Of a stretch of DNA of 64,000 bases, positions 52,601 through 64,000 are shown piece by piece (positions within the stretch are counted from its first letter, which is position 1; the number at the start of each line of letters is the position of its first letter). A program made the position numbers and the translations under genes. Location: contig JACCIC010000004.1 of assembly GCA_018907035.1 (NCBI GenBank), positions 6,211,501 to 6,275,500 on the forward strand. The letters run 5' to 3'. The DNA is from Sycobia sp. Sy_11 (taxonomy: Eukaryota; Arthropoda; Insecta; Hymenoptera; Epichrysomallidae). The notes under the pieces are model-generated. The model had not been told where the DNA came from, did no database searches, and worked only from the letters and a program-made list of their open reading frames with translations.

Positions 52601-55600
52601 AATTCAAAATTTTTTATAAATTTAAAAACATGATTTTGTCCTCTATAAGATTATTGCATAAACATTTTACTCTTATTTTAGGATTTTATTATGTTGTAAT
52701 AATCGATGATAAAGGTTTTGATAAAGATATCAACTTAGAATTCACATAACAAAATTGAAATTCCTTAAAAGAATTATTAACATAAAAATAATTACTACAT
52801 ACAATAAATTATTGTATGAGGTAAAATCGAAATGTTGATAGAATGGATTTTGTTGCTGATATTAGTGATATAATTGACATAATGTTTCGATATACTACAT
52901 AGAGTTCTGCTATACAAGAATTTTGTGAAATAAATAAATAAATTAATAAAATAGAAATATTTTTAGACACAAAATTCAGCCATTATGCATTCCATACTGG
53001 AAACCTTTGTTTAATAATTTCATTCTTATACTCAAGTTTCTTGTTTCCAAAGAAAAGATATTCTTCTAAAATTAGATTTGTAAATATTTTCATAATTATT
53101 GACGAGAAGTAACACTGAAAATTATTTTGTATAGTATACATTTTATTAATCAAAAAACTATATTTATTAAGCTAAAAACTCTTGATAATTGGACCCAACT
53201 TTTTTGACAGACCTAATAAATTTTAAATCCTTTAAAATGAATTTAAAAACTAGCATAATAATGAAAAAGCAACAGTTAAGTTCTTTACGTTCAATGATAC
53301 ATATAAAGAACTGTCTCTTTCCTTGTTCCTCTGCCTCTCAGTTGAACAATTAAAATATAATTGCATGTTTTATTTTATTATATAATTTTTTTATATAAAT
53401 TTTTTTAGTTTTATTAATAAAATGTGTTGTAAGTTTATGAGATATTCATGAGTCCAAAGTTTGTATCATTGAGGCGCAAGGAAATGTTCAGAAAATAGAT
53501 TTATACTAAAATTAAATTTGTTATTGTATAAAAATAATTTTTTTTGTTATAGCTGTATAACATTAAACTGCAATTAAATATAGGTTTACTTATAATTTGA
53601 TGATTTTCAACAACTTTACATAATTATGCAGAATTATTCTCTTGTATTTCAATGATGTAAACTTCAGGCTCATAGATATTCATGATTTATTCTAAGTGAT
53701 TTGGAATCTTGAAAAGATATATTCTATCACTAAAACATAATTATAATATAGTATTATTTTTCTCTTATAACAAACTTTTAAGAACTATTTTATACAGATA
53801 TATAGTATTTACTATAACTATATTATAACTATATTATATAGATATCGATTACTATTTTATAATTATTTACATTCTCTAATACTATCACAAAGATTTAATA
53901 AAAGTTTATTTTGAAAAATAAACATTAAGATAAAAAATTATCTATTGAATCATTTTATAGTTTAACTTACATTAGCTCTATGATTTTTTGATAATAAATG
54001 TAGACAAAACATATAATTCTTAACTCTGTTCTCTCACTGTTATTCACAATAATATTTTTAACATTAAATATAAATCTTTTAAACCATTTAAGAAAAAAAA
54101 ATATTAATAAACATGCATCATTATGAGTAATCAGATTATCACACATAGTCTGTGATGTAAATAAATTTTTAAGAATCGTTTTTATGACTGAAGTCCCATA
54201 GATAAAATAAAATTTGATAACAATCACTCACTTGTATGTTTTCTTCGTATTGCTTTATAAAGTAAATTTCTAATTTCCAAATTATGTCTTCTGATTTCCT
54301 CAAACTCTGTTTTCGTCAGTGGCCTCTCCTCCTGTTTTACTGGGATTTCGTCCACATGATTTATTATTATTGACTGTGCTGCACTACTACTGCTACTGCT
54401 TTCCACCTCGCACATACTCCTTCCCGCACTGTTTATTTCTGCCTGGCAATCAATAATTAACGAAGATACCCCCCTAGACTCATTTTTAACATCAATTTTT
54501 CCACTAACATTACTACCACTACTATTACTAGCACTATTCTTTATGACTGCATCAATGTTGTTCATAAACATAGCCTCACCACTATGATTCGCAACACCAC
54601 TACCACCAACAACACCAATATTGTTTACTAAATCATTAGTGAGTATAATAGGTTCGAATACTCCAGCAGATAAAATATCTCCATTCACCAATTTTTGCTC
54701 CATTGTCAGCGTCTGACCACTATTTACCATCACTTGTGTTTCATTACTACTTTTGCAGTTAATACTGCTTGTAGTAATTGTTGACGTTACCGATGCTACT
54801 ACACTTATAGGTGTACCCATTGACGTAATTACCGATGAGTTCGAGTTTAAATTCGACGTTGTATTCCTGGCTGTATTATTTAAAACGGTCATAGGTGGTG
54901 GTGGTAATGGCGGAGACATAGGACTTTTCAGGTCATCAGACCAAGGGATAGGTGAACTAGGTGGTGTACTGGGGGGTGAATATGAGGGCCGACGTACGAC
55001 TATGTCCTTGGGAATTGGACCTGGTTTCCGTTTGCTCGGTGGTCTTGATGAATTCAAACCTCCTGAACCAAGATTTCCGGATTCCGAAAGAGAACGTTTC
55101 ATTCCCTTTGAAGATGAATTAATTGCGCCCACAATATCGATGTCAGCCTCGTCTACCATCATACGTTTATCGATTTTGAAAGGATTACCTATAAGTAAAT
55201 GAAAATGTTTATAGATATAAATATACGTCAAAAGCATTTGTTAAAATAATGTAAAACCTTTCTCAATTAAAAATAAAACATATAGCTTATAAGTTATAGT
55301 CTATACAGATCAGTAAATTAATTAAAATAAATAAATTGTTACCATTAAGGAATTGAGTATCATTGCAAAAGTTAATAGATAATAACAATTAACTAAAATT
55401 GAATCTTATTTGCCATATATTACGCTATTATATAAACTTATCTAAAATATATTGATTAATCAATGAAATTAAAATAGATTTATAAAATACTAACCAAACA
55501 TATGTTGTCGGACAGGGGTACTCTCGATTTCCCTGAGTGGTGGTGTCATACGTTTCAAATATTCTTGATAGTTACCCATCTGTGATACAGGCATAGAGTG

Positions 55601-57233
55601 AACGTAATCATCATCCAATAACTTTGTATGTAGTAAACCTGGTTGCAGAAAATTAGCGCGCATACGCACAACCTGATCAAGAAGCGTTTTTCGTGGTATA
55701 TCAAAAGCATTACGGTAACTTTGAGCGCCACGCTGTTGTTGATGATTCTTTACTAATCCAACTACAAAGCCACTAAATTTATTAAGCTCGTCCCTAAGAT
55801 CTGTGAGTGAATTTGATAGCTGTAACAAAACAATAAAACATCGAAATTATCAAAAATGTATATTTATGTTAAATTAATAAATATTTTTATTGGTATATTT
55901 ATGAAAACTTATTTTCATGTTTTAATAATCGATTCATTTATTGTCAAGATTTTAGATAGTGTTTTAGAAGATAAATTTTGAATAAAATTCTTATAAGCCT
56001 ATAAATTCAATTTTTTAAATGAAATTTCTAATACCATCTGAAATTTAACTTTGTAACTAAGAATTTTAAATTATAACATTTATAAGAAACCTATTTTAAT
56101 TTTTAATCAATTTAAGATAACAAATTAAGATTGTATAAAGAATATATATTTGCAAAATATATTTAATAATTATTTTAAGGATTCTGCTTAAGCTTTAATA
56201 TTTTAAAAAAGAAATTCATTATTTAAAAAATTTTGCTATTGCAATATAGTTTCACTAGGTGGCATCAATACCATAGACACTAGACTTTCTTTTATTAGTT
56301 TTGTATAATTTTAAATGTAATTTAACTTACATTATTATGTTTAACTTATTTGCAATAATAATAATTCCAGAGATAAATACAGATATCCGAAATTCAAAAA
56401 ATTTAGAAGTATTAACATTGTAATATTATTAATATTTTTAATATTATATAAACATTTTTGCTAACACATAAAAATCTACCTAAAACACCTGTTTAGCTAA
56501 ACAAGAAATTAGTCAAGTGAAATTTCAAAACTATATAATTTAAAATTAATAATTACCAAATCTTTTTTAATCGTAGCGCGGGGAGTGACACGTAATCCTT
56601 CCAGTACAGCATTATTATTTCCGTTAGCCAAACTTTTATTTGCCACTTGCTTCGAAATTACCTCATTGCAGAGCTTATCAAATTCTATTTTCGCTGTATT
56701 CCTTAAACGCTTAAGATAATTTAATACACTGTACGACAAAGTGTTATCCATATTGTCGGGTATGAGGGTTTGTGCTAAAGCTGCTGGTACTCCCATTCTT
56801 GTTAATGCTCTCCTTAGAGCCTGTAAATAAAAATAGTTAGTCTTTTCTAGATTTTTTAACTTTGCATTCGAGTAACTTAAATAGTAGTGGGATAGTATGT
56901 TGGTTAAATAATTTATAAAATTATTATTAATAAAACTGCCAAGCAGTGACATTTTATTCTACAAAATAATAATCGAGCCTTCAGTATGATTAAATTTTGA
57001 ATGGAAATTAAAATAAGATTAATGACAATTCTAATTATTCAATAACATAGAACGTCGGATTAATACTTAATCAAAAGTATCAAGAATTTTGATGTATAAA
57101 TACAGCAACTTAAAATAGCAGTTAATCACTGATGTATATAATTTTAAAGTTACTAAAAATAGAATTTTTAAATTTGAAAAAGATTGAATATACATACTGA
57201 ACAGAAAATTTATTTCCAAAAACTGTTTTAATG

Positions 57234-57307
<74 letters not shown>

Positions 57308-58034
57308 TATATATAAAACCACTATAAATGCGTGGGTGTGTCGAACTAGTTAGAAAACTTAAAAAGATATCTTTCTAGGTAACAAATTAAATGTTTGTCT
57401 TTCCCAAAGGACTTTTATAATAAATTAGCTGTGAAAATAAAAAAAAAACAATAAACTTACAGCTGCGTAATAGGCGGGCATGGTCCGCATATAATTCGTG
57501 AATTGCGTTCTCCACTCGTTCGTGGGCTTCAGCCTGTGAACTTTAAAGAGCTCATCCAGCAGCGGTAGCAATACGGGATAGTTGTACGGCATCACGAATA
57601 GATTTACGCACGTCAGATTCGTGCTGGCTTTTAAGTAACCGAACGGATGGCCGACCTCGCTGTTCTTGTACGAATTGGCTATGAACACCTGCCAGCATAT
57701 CGTCGGCTGCTTCCTCGCCAGTATGTACTGGGTCAACGGGCTCGGCTCGAGTTCGTACTTGTCAAAGGGCAAATTCTCGATGACAAGCGGCTCCTGGCTC
57801 GTGCACGTGAACTTCACGTTGGGATGGGCCGAGCGCGGCGGCAGCGAGCTCGCCGAAATGTCGGGCCAGAAGCTCTCGGGTATGGGCCAAAACCCGACCG
57901 CGAAGCCCTTTTGCGCCGAACGTGGAACGTAGATGAGTTTTCGGCAGGAGTGCCAGGCCGTGCTATTGTTAAGGCTGTTGGGAATGTTGCCGAGGGCTGA
58001 GTTCGAGTAGAGCCCATTCCTTCCCTGTAAAACG

Positions 58035-58068
<34 letters not shown>

Positions 58069-58166
58069 TTTTACCAGAGACAAATATTTTATCGGTTATA
58101 TCCTTAAGTCAATTATTTCCTTTAATTTTGCAAATACTTTCTTCGTTATAAAACGAAGATATGTAT

Positions 58167-58230
<64 letters not shown>

Positions 58231-60370
58231 CAGAGACTTTGCTTTACGCGAGACTATCAAAATGCCACGTTACATTAAAGAGAGCAGTTATACAGAACAA
58301 TAAATAAATTTGGTACATTTACATAAATTTTAATTTTGCTAGAGGCGTTCATATTGAATTTATTTATAAATTACGTTTGATTTTCTATTATAAATTTGAT
58401 TATTGACTATTATGTAATTCGAATATAGTCAAAATTGTCACAAAAAAAGAGTTACACTTGGACATCAGCGAGCATTAATAACCGTGTATCTGATTATTAC
58501 AAAAGCATATTAAGCTACCATCAGAATTTTCCTATAAATAAAACTGAAAATAAAAATAATAATCATTCGACTCACCGAAGTGGATCCATTGGGCGTCGGC
58601 ACCCCGTTCTCGTCCTCGTGGTCCTCCTCGTTTTCGGCGTGCTGCGCGTTCGCGGGCTCGTTGGCCAGCGGCACCGGGTCCGGGCCTATCTTCTCGAAAT
58701 TAATCACGACCCCCGACTGTACCTTCTGGACGAGCGAGTCGATGCACTGCATCATCATGCGGTGGGAGGTGATGCAGTAGGAGCGGCCGCCGGTCACCTC
58801 GCACATCGCGTCGATCGGCGAGGCGTCGCTCGCCACCAGGCCGATGTCCCGCTCGATCGCCGGGGTGCCGGACAGCCGTAGGACCAGAGAGAATAGCCGC
58901 TGATCCCAGCGGAAGGGCTCCTTCGTCAGCTCCGAGCCGGGTATCGGCGCGTGCATCGGCAGAGTGAACTGAAAATGAAATATTTATGATAAGCTCTCGT
59001 TATAAATATATGATGATTGCATTCGTTACTGTCGCATATAGAGATTGATTGTTTGATGTATATAAATCTACGGTGAAAAAATTACGAACAATGGAAAGAA
59101 TACAAAATAAAAACAGTTTTATATTAAAGTTTTCAAAAAAATGTTATTAACATAAATATAAAATTAAATTTACTCTAAAATATATAATAATATTGTTATA
59201 TTAAGCATACTATTGAATGTGAATTTTATACAAAAATGGATTTTATGACACTCACTGATCAATTATATTTTTTTACTAATAAAAGTTTTCACTGTTGATA
59301 AAAAAGTTTTTAATGTCTCACGTTGTATAAAATGACGTTTACGTGTAAATTATTCAGAAATAAATGATTTTTAATATACACATGTAACTAAACAAACAAG
59401 GAGTATCTCAATCGTTTGTCATAGATTGTTTAAAATTAATTCGCACACCTTTATTCTTTATATATACTATATATAGATAATATCTAGAGTTGCTAGTCCT
59501 AATGCTCAAAATTTTCTTTGTTATGCAGATATGCCATTCTTATAGGACATGATACTTAATGAATCCAACATCCCTGTTACTTATCGATTGTTTTATTTAT
59601 TAAAAATAACTTCGCCGGTGTAATGCAAGCAGAAACCGTCCGTGATACATAAAAATGGCCCGATGCAGTTCTATATATTATTGAGAAAATATAAGCTTCT
59701 GTAAAAATCGGATATCTGTACATATTGGATGAAACTTTAAGCGTTTCTATTGGTTGCTTTACAAATTATCTATATTTAGATAATAAAAATAACGTTTACT
59801 TAATTTAAAAAAATTTTTAACCTATGGTTACGATACTCTACTCGACTCCTTAGAATTATTTTATTTAGCTTATATATTGGGAAAAAAATACGAACCTCAA
59901 AATTCTAATCTTCAGCCAACTTATAGACTTATTTAATGATGTTATTCAATGATAAAATTTAAGCTAAAAATCTAGGTTTATAAAAAGATTGGCACGAAAT
60001 AAAACTTTGCAGTATAGGGCCAATTGTGAACGTCCGTTTTAAAAAGTTAATAAAAATTGTACAATTAAAATGAAAATAGAATGATAAAATGCGAAGTCGC
60101 AAAAATATATTTTGATCGAAAAGTATAATTTTTGATTTGATAGTACTAAGACGCCGATTTTCCGACAGAATTTGGAACTTTTGCAAAAACGTATATATGA
60201 ATAATATAGTTTATCGATGCTGTGGAGTCTTTTTACCAATTACGATACCATTCCAAAACCAGTTGAACATGTCTCAAGTATAATATTGAAAGTAAGAACT
60301 CAACAAAAGCTTTGCAAAAATGATTAGATAAAATACACAATAATTATTTATACACAGGGGGTGTGTGTGA

Positions 60371-60404
<34 letters not shown>

Positions 60405-60479
60405 CTTTCTTCCTAAATTTCGTCGAGATAAACAAACAAATACAAACAAGTATGTATATTAAATTATAAATTAAATAAA

Positions 60480-60525
<46 letters not shown>

Positions 60526-60885
60526 AAATTATAAAGAAATACAATATACTAACATCCTGGTGCACTCCATTGGCCGTGGTGTACTTGCCACCGTCGGTGA
60601 TGACGACGATAACCGAGGGCTCCAGATAGAACGGGCACCTGCCCTGGCCGTAGGTGTCGATGCCGGTCTGCATGCGATTGATGTTGAGGACGTCGAAGGC
60701 GTTCTTCAGGGCGGCGCCGAGGGTCGTCAGTCCGACGCACTGCAGGTTCTTCAGCTCGTTCATGAAGGTCGCGAGGTTCTCCTTCCATCCAGCCTGCAAT
60801 CATACCAGAAGCGACGGCATTGTAGTGTCAGGGCCCATTATCACATGTGTGTATAATATATTCAATATATACATATATACATATA

Positions 60886-60921
<36 letters not shown>

Positions 60922-61343
60922 TGTATGCGAAAGCACCAGGTCCCGAAATTTATAGGCGCGCACGGAAAACGATTCAAGCCCAAGCTCACTAGGTTTGGCG
61001 AAACGCCAGGATGTGCGTTTCTCAGGATGAAAGGGAGAGGGGTGGGATCGAGGTGTGGAACTAACCGTAGGGTATTTCACAGTGCCCGATTTGCGCATAC
61101 TTTTATTTTTTCAATTTTCTAGAAATCGCTAGGTAACATATATATAAATATCTTGATCAAGTTATAAGTGGTTGCTTTAGGATTTCCAGCGTTCTCCGCT
61201 TAGAGTGAGAGTGAGAGTGAGAGTGAGAGTAAGAGTGAGTGAGTGAGAAAGAAAGAGAGAGAGAGAGAGAGAGAGAACAGAGAAAACAAAATTTCGAGGT
61301 GCATGACTCATATCATAAAAAAACTTCAAATCCATGTAATCTT

Positions 61344-61405
<62 letters not shown>

Positions 61406-63708
61406 TGAAAGAAGAATTTCAACTCATTGGTAAAATTACATTAGCGCGAATGGCTTATTTTAATTTTTTTAATAATATTTGAAAATAATTTATTTCTCTA
61501 TAACATTAATTAATCAAGTTATTTGTAAGTTTATTTAAGCCTACAATTTTTTTAGTCTGTAATATTTTATGCCTGACCTTTTCTCTTTAGCATCTCTATA
61601 TTAATGATTATTTTAATAATAATGAGATATAATAACTTAAATTTGTTTTTATTTTTTTAGTCTAATTTATATTACTTAAAAAATATTATAATACGTTTTT
61701 ATATTTACAATTCTCTGCAGCATCAAATAACAATAAATTGAGCTAAAAGTTTAACTATGAAATTGATGAAATTAAAACAAAAGGATTTTTAAATTTAGTT
61801 TGCATACATTTGAAAATCGAATATACAGTTTTTGACTAAATTAAAATTAAAAAAAAATTTTTTAAGAGATGTAATAAAAGGTAAGTTAATAAATTAATTT
61901 AGTATTTGAAGATTAATTTATACATAAACTATTGAACTTGAATGGGCGAGATATTATTTTGAAATATCTAATAATGTAAAAATATACTAGAACTATGTAG
62001 TACAGTAATTTCTGAAAGAATAGTTTTAAATTTGAATTTATGTTTTACTCTTAAATAAGCATTAATATTGAAATTAAAAATAAAGTACAATAAAAAACAT
62101 AATTAATGTGTAATTAGTATTTTTTGAATAAATTTTTATCTATTTAATAGATCAGATAAATTGTACTTTCCTGATCTATGATGTGCAAATTTCTATATAA
62201 ATAATGTTTTAGATTTATGATTATATAAATTTAACTCTAATTTTATTTTATTTTTGTACTATGCCAGCAAGGATTTTATGAGGTTTAATTAAAATTAAAA
62301 TATTCTTTGAATGTGTCATTATTTCTTAAAAGGAAATGCAGTGGATCTACAACTGTGAAATCTTTTAAATACTGTCATACAGAATGATGATTCATAAACT
62401 CAGTACATTTGCATGTACGTTAACAAGTTATGTACCATTGGATTCATAGTTCAATTTTGAATCATCTTCTCTCTTAATTTCAAGCACCTTACATCTTTGA
62501 TAATTGTAAGATCTGAAAAAGAAACAAAATAAGAAAATTTTGCAAAATCAACAATGGCTGTACCTTTATATTATGAGGTGTCTCTTCAAAGGTCAATAAC
62601 ATATATCTATCTCCTCTACTTTCCGGTGACCTTTGTCGTACCTGTAAAAAAAGTAATAAGCATGAAATAAGTGGCTTCATTATTTTAGAACTAATTTTAT
62701 TAAAAATTAAAACTTTTTAATTAAAACATATTATATAAAAGCTTTAATAATATTTTGTTCAGTATTTTTTATATTAACTTTTCATTTAGATGTGGATATA
62801 AAAGTTTTATATGAAAATAATAAAAACTGAAAACTAAAATAATAATTCTAAAGTTTAAATATTTTAACATTAATATGCTCTTTCTTTTTAAATGTAGATA
62901 CTCTACCTCTGCTGTAAATTTCTATAAGAATTATAAACATGATAACAAAGACAAATATATTACAAATGATTTTTTCTAAATAAGGTTTAGAAAATTTTCT
63001 ATTTGAATTATTAACATGTTTTTAATATTTTCTAGTGTAATAATAATTGAATCCATAGTTACAATTTTTCAATTTTAACATCCTTGGATAATTACAATGC
63101 AATACTTTTGAAAATGATTGAAATAATTTTTTTCGTTATTTAATATATTTAAGAACTAAATACTTATTTAAATATTTATATTTCAAATGTATTTTATATT
63201 TTTATCCAAGGAATACATTGTCTAGGAATAGTATAAGATTAAATAATAATTCTCATAAATACTAGACATCAGTTAATTGACACTTTCATAATCAATTCCT
63301 TATGTTTTATCTATTACTATAACAGTTTTACATAAAACACAAATATTGCAGTAACAAAAATTATAGTATTGATACAGTCTGACAATATCCAAGTGTACAA
63401 AAATTTAAATTTGAGTTATCATGCTACAGATTTGATGGAAACTCTTGCTTATGTCTGTTGATGCAATCGAATCCTCCAATTCTTATAAGAAAATCTACAA
63501 CAGAAGTTCTCCATTTCGAATATCTACAGCCTCCGAGTGACATCTTGCTGTCTCTACGTTGGCATCTGAATCGATGGATCTGGCTTCCTACCTTGACAAA
63601 GGTCTCGACAGCACTCTTGGCTACATCAAGCAGGGTAGGCCGACCTCCCAGATATGCCCTCTGGTTCATTGAGGCTGATGTATCGATGAGAAAGACTATT
63701 ATGGTCAT
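46695..63708 (-). CDS. IntS6: Integrator complex subunit 6 (INTS6/DICE1), nine coding exons, 1050 residues
   Basis: Subunit of the nuclear Integrator complex, which cleaves snRNA and paused RNA polymerase II transcripts; INTS6 helps recruit phosphatase PP2A. Coding exons (minus): 63592-63708, 62564-62641, 60554-60793, 58576-58968, 57461-58024, 56557-56820, 55495-55819, 54232-55188, 46695-46909, all with GT/AG ends and consistent phases (last two junctions phase 1). The N-terminal von Willebrand A domain has the MIDAS motif DTSAS (9-13), LTTLG (87-91) and ITDGG (130-134). Then come PGSELTKEPFRWDQRLF, CEVTGGRSY, an acidic insert (about 256-267), FDKYELEPSPLTQYIL, MPYNYPVLLPLLDELFKVH, RNAFDIPRKTLLD and GNPFKIDKRMMVDEAD. 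A long Ser/Asn-rich linker follows, then the C-terminal INTS6/SAGE1-type helical domain split by a 7.3 kb intron. It is longer than the human protein (887), mainly in the linker. The start is set by the MTIIVFLIDTSASM opening. Exons 3-5 and 9 are GC-rich, and 2 and 6-8 are AT-rich. Confidence 0.93.
49145..49219. repeat. Perfect inverted repeat, 20-bp arms, 35-nt loop
   Basis: AACATTTTCAAATTACTTTA at 49145-49164 recurs inverted at 49200-49219 with no mismatch. It could be a short MITE core or a folded intronic RNA; a random origin is unlikely even in AT-rich DNA. Confidence 0.6.
50467..50567. repeat. Minisatellite, about 24-bp unit, three to four copies
   Basis: The unit runs TATTAACTTATTATAAACAT followed by AAAT. 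It is present twice in full, then once as 21 bases and once as a short partial copy. Confidence 0.85.
51571..51632 (-). repeat. Dispersed repeat, copy B
   Basis: Inverted relative to 1441-1502, with about 53 of 62 positions the same and no gap. It lies in the last intron of IntS6. Confidence 0.6.
51709..51762. repeat. Direct repeat pair, 22 bp each
   Basis: AAAGATAACTATCCCTTGTC followed by AA occurs at 51709-51730 and again at 51741-51762, without mismatch. Confidence 0.85.
57235..57305. repeat. (TA)n microsatellite in IntS6 intron 5
   Basis: About 35 TA units. Confidence 0.97.
58036..58068. repeat. (ATT)n microsatellite beside IntS6 exon 5
   Basis: About 10 units, starting 12 bases upstream of the acceptor of exon 5. 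The normal polypyrimidine tract is therefore replaced by an AAT-rich sequence on the transcribed strand. Confidence 0.9.
58171..58229. repeat. (TA)n microsatellite in IntS6 intron 4
   Basis: About 29 TA units. Confidence 0.97.
60361..60404. repeat. (GT)n/(GC)n microsatellite in IntS6 intron 3
   Basis: GT units with a CGCGCG interruption, a sequence prone to left-handed DNA. Confidence 0.93.
60484..60523. repeat. (TA)n microsatellite in IntS6 intron 3
   Basis: About 19 TA units, 31 bases from the donor of exon 3. Confidence 0.95.
60893..60927. repeat. (TATG)n microsatellite in IntS6 intron 2
   Basis: About eight tetranucleotide units following a short TA run. Confidence 0.93.
60930..61100. 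other. GC-rich block in IntS6 intron 2, function unknown
   Basis: About 170 bases with roughly half G+C inside an intron that is otherwise strongly AT-rich. Open frames exist on both strands but resemble nothing known, and no good splice pair frames them. It could be an intronic enhancer, a noncoding RNA or a transposon fragment. Confidence 0.35.
61203..61276. repeat. (GAGAGT)n/(GA)n microsatellite in IntS6 intron 2
   Basis: Hexamer-like GAGAGT repeats change to GAGT and then to pure GA. Confidence 0.95.
61347..61399. repeat. (TA)n microsatellite in IntS6 intron 2
   Basis: About 26 TA units. Confidence 0.97.
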
Positions 63709-64000
63709 GTTTGTAGGCTATACAAATCCCTCCTCTCTTCTATTCCCTCCTTAGCCCACCTTCCTCTCCGCCTCCTCGGCCTTACTTCTTGCAGAACTGC
63801 CCTCAGGAGCAGCTATCTGCTGCTGATGCTGCCACTGCTACTGCTGATGGGCAAAGGCCCCGCGCCGGCGTGGCGCATATTAGCTGCTGCTGCCTGACTG
63901 CCTCCTTGCCCATTCGACGACGGCGACGCGCTCTCTTCCCCAACTTTGGTTTCCCTCCCTCCACCCTCCTGCGACTTGCGCTCTATCCTTCTCTAACACA
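63709..64000 (-). promoter_or_regulatory. IntS6: 5' leader or promoter of IntS6, to window edge
   Basis: The sequence just upstream of the start codon is distinctly GC-richer than the surrounding DNA, with CpG sites, CTG-type triplet runs (63820-63850) and CCTCC words. No splice acceptor is evident between the start codon and the edge, so the leader may be continuous with exon 1. The start site is not resolved. Confidence 0.45.

Larger units (their letters stand above)
46910..54231 (-). other. Last intron of IntS6, 7.3 kb
   Basis: No nested gene was found on either strand. It contains a 20-bp-arm perfect hairpin (49145-49219), a 24-bp minisatellite (50467-50567), copy B of the dispersed repeat (51571-51632), a 22-bp direct repeat pair (51709-51730 and 51741-51762) and a small perfect stem-loop (52471-52496). 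The rest is AT-rich. Confidence 0.6.

Noticed and set aside
57814..58017. Minus-strand frame beginning MGSTRTQPSATF
   Set aside because: Wrong frame of IntS6 exon 5. The in-phase frame gives the conserved WHSCRKLIYV and GFWPIPESFWPD.
57647..58881. Plus-strand frames of 66-148 codons opposite IntS6 exons 4 and 5
   Set aside because: Shadows of GC-rich coding exons. The minus-strand frame gives the conserved Integrator protein with correct splice phases.

Overview
The window is AT-rich animal DNA, with about three quarters A+T outside a few islands. Spliced genes, long introns, many microsatellites and short inverted-repeat transposons point to an insect. The gene content (pygopus, G alpha i, Ras, Integrator subunit 6, two chemoreceptors of the insect gustatory family) fits this. 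A hymenopteran, perhaps a parasitoid wasp, is my best guess, but that is inference from composition and protein flavour, not proof.

Layout on the + axis. (1) 115-929, plus: the last two exons of an S1 serine protease whose 5' part lies outside the window. (2) 4894-5964, plus: an inhibitory-class G protein alpha subunit with an uninterrupted coding region. (3) 7561-8904, minus: pygopus, convergent with G alpha i, with its 5' leader and a possible divergent promoter near 9.45-9.63 kb. (4) 14642-18490 and 25049-26492, both minus: two tandem four-exon gustatory receptors of identical codon length (393), aligned without a gap. Both carry an in-frame TGA at exactly codon 138 and are otherwise open to the C-terminal TYxxxxxQF signature. 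Intron 1 of the first copy has been swollen by about 2.4 kb, which two adjacent inverted-repeat elements account for. (5) 32063-33845, minus: a complete Ras (Ras85D type) in four coding exons, with a 5' leader and a GC-rich GA-tract region upstream (about 34.95-36.25 kb). (6) 36.3-46.69 kb: a long stretch in which I find no gene, holding at least one MITE. (7) 46695-63708, minus: Integrator complex subunit 6, nine coding exons, 1050 residues, with a 7.3 kb last intron. Its 5' leader runs toward the right window edge.

The genes are ordinary single-copy signalling, Wnt-pathway and RNA-processing genes, and they do not form a common pathway. The most unusual signal is the shared in-frame TGA in the two receptor paralogs. 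It is either a readthrough (recoded) stop kept since duplication, or one old disabling mutation copied by the duplication. Other items of interest are the mosaic base composition of the INTS6 exons, the single-exon G alpha i, a Tyr at the usual Gly193 of the protease, a 62-bp diverged repeat shared by 1.4 kb and 51.6 kb, and three to four previously unannotated inverted-repeat elements.
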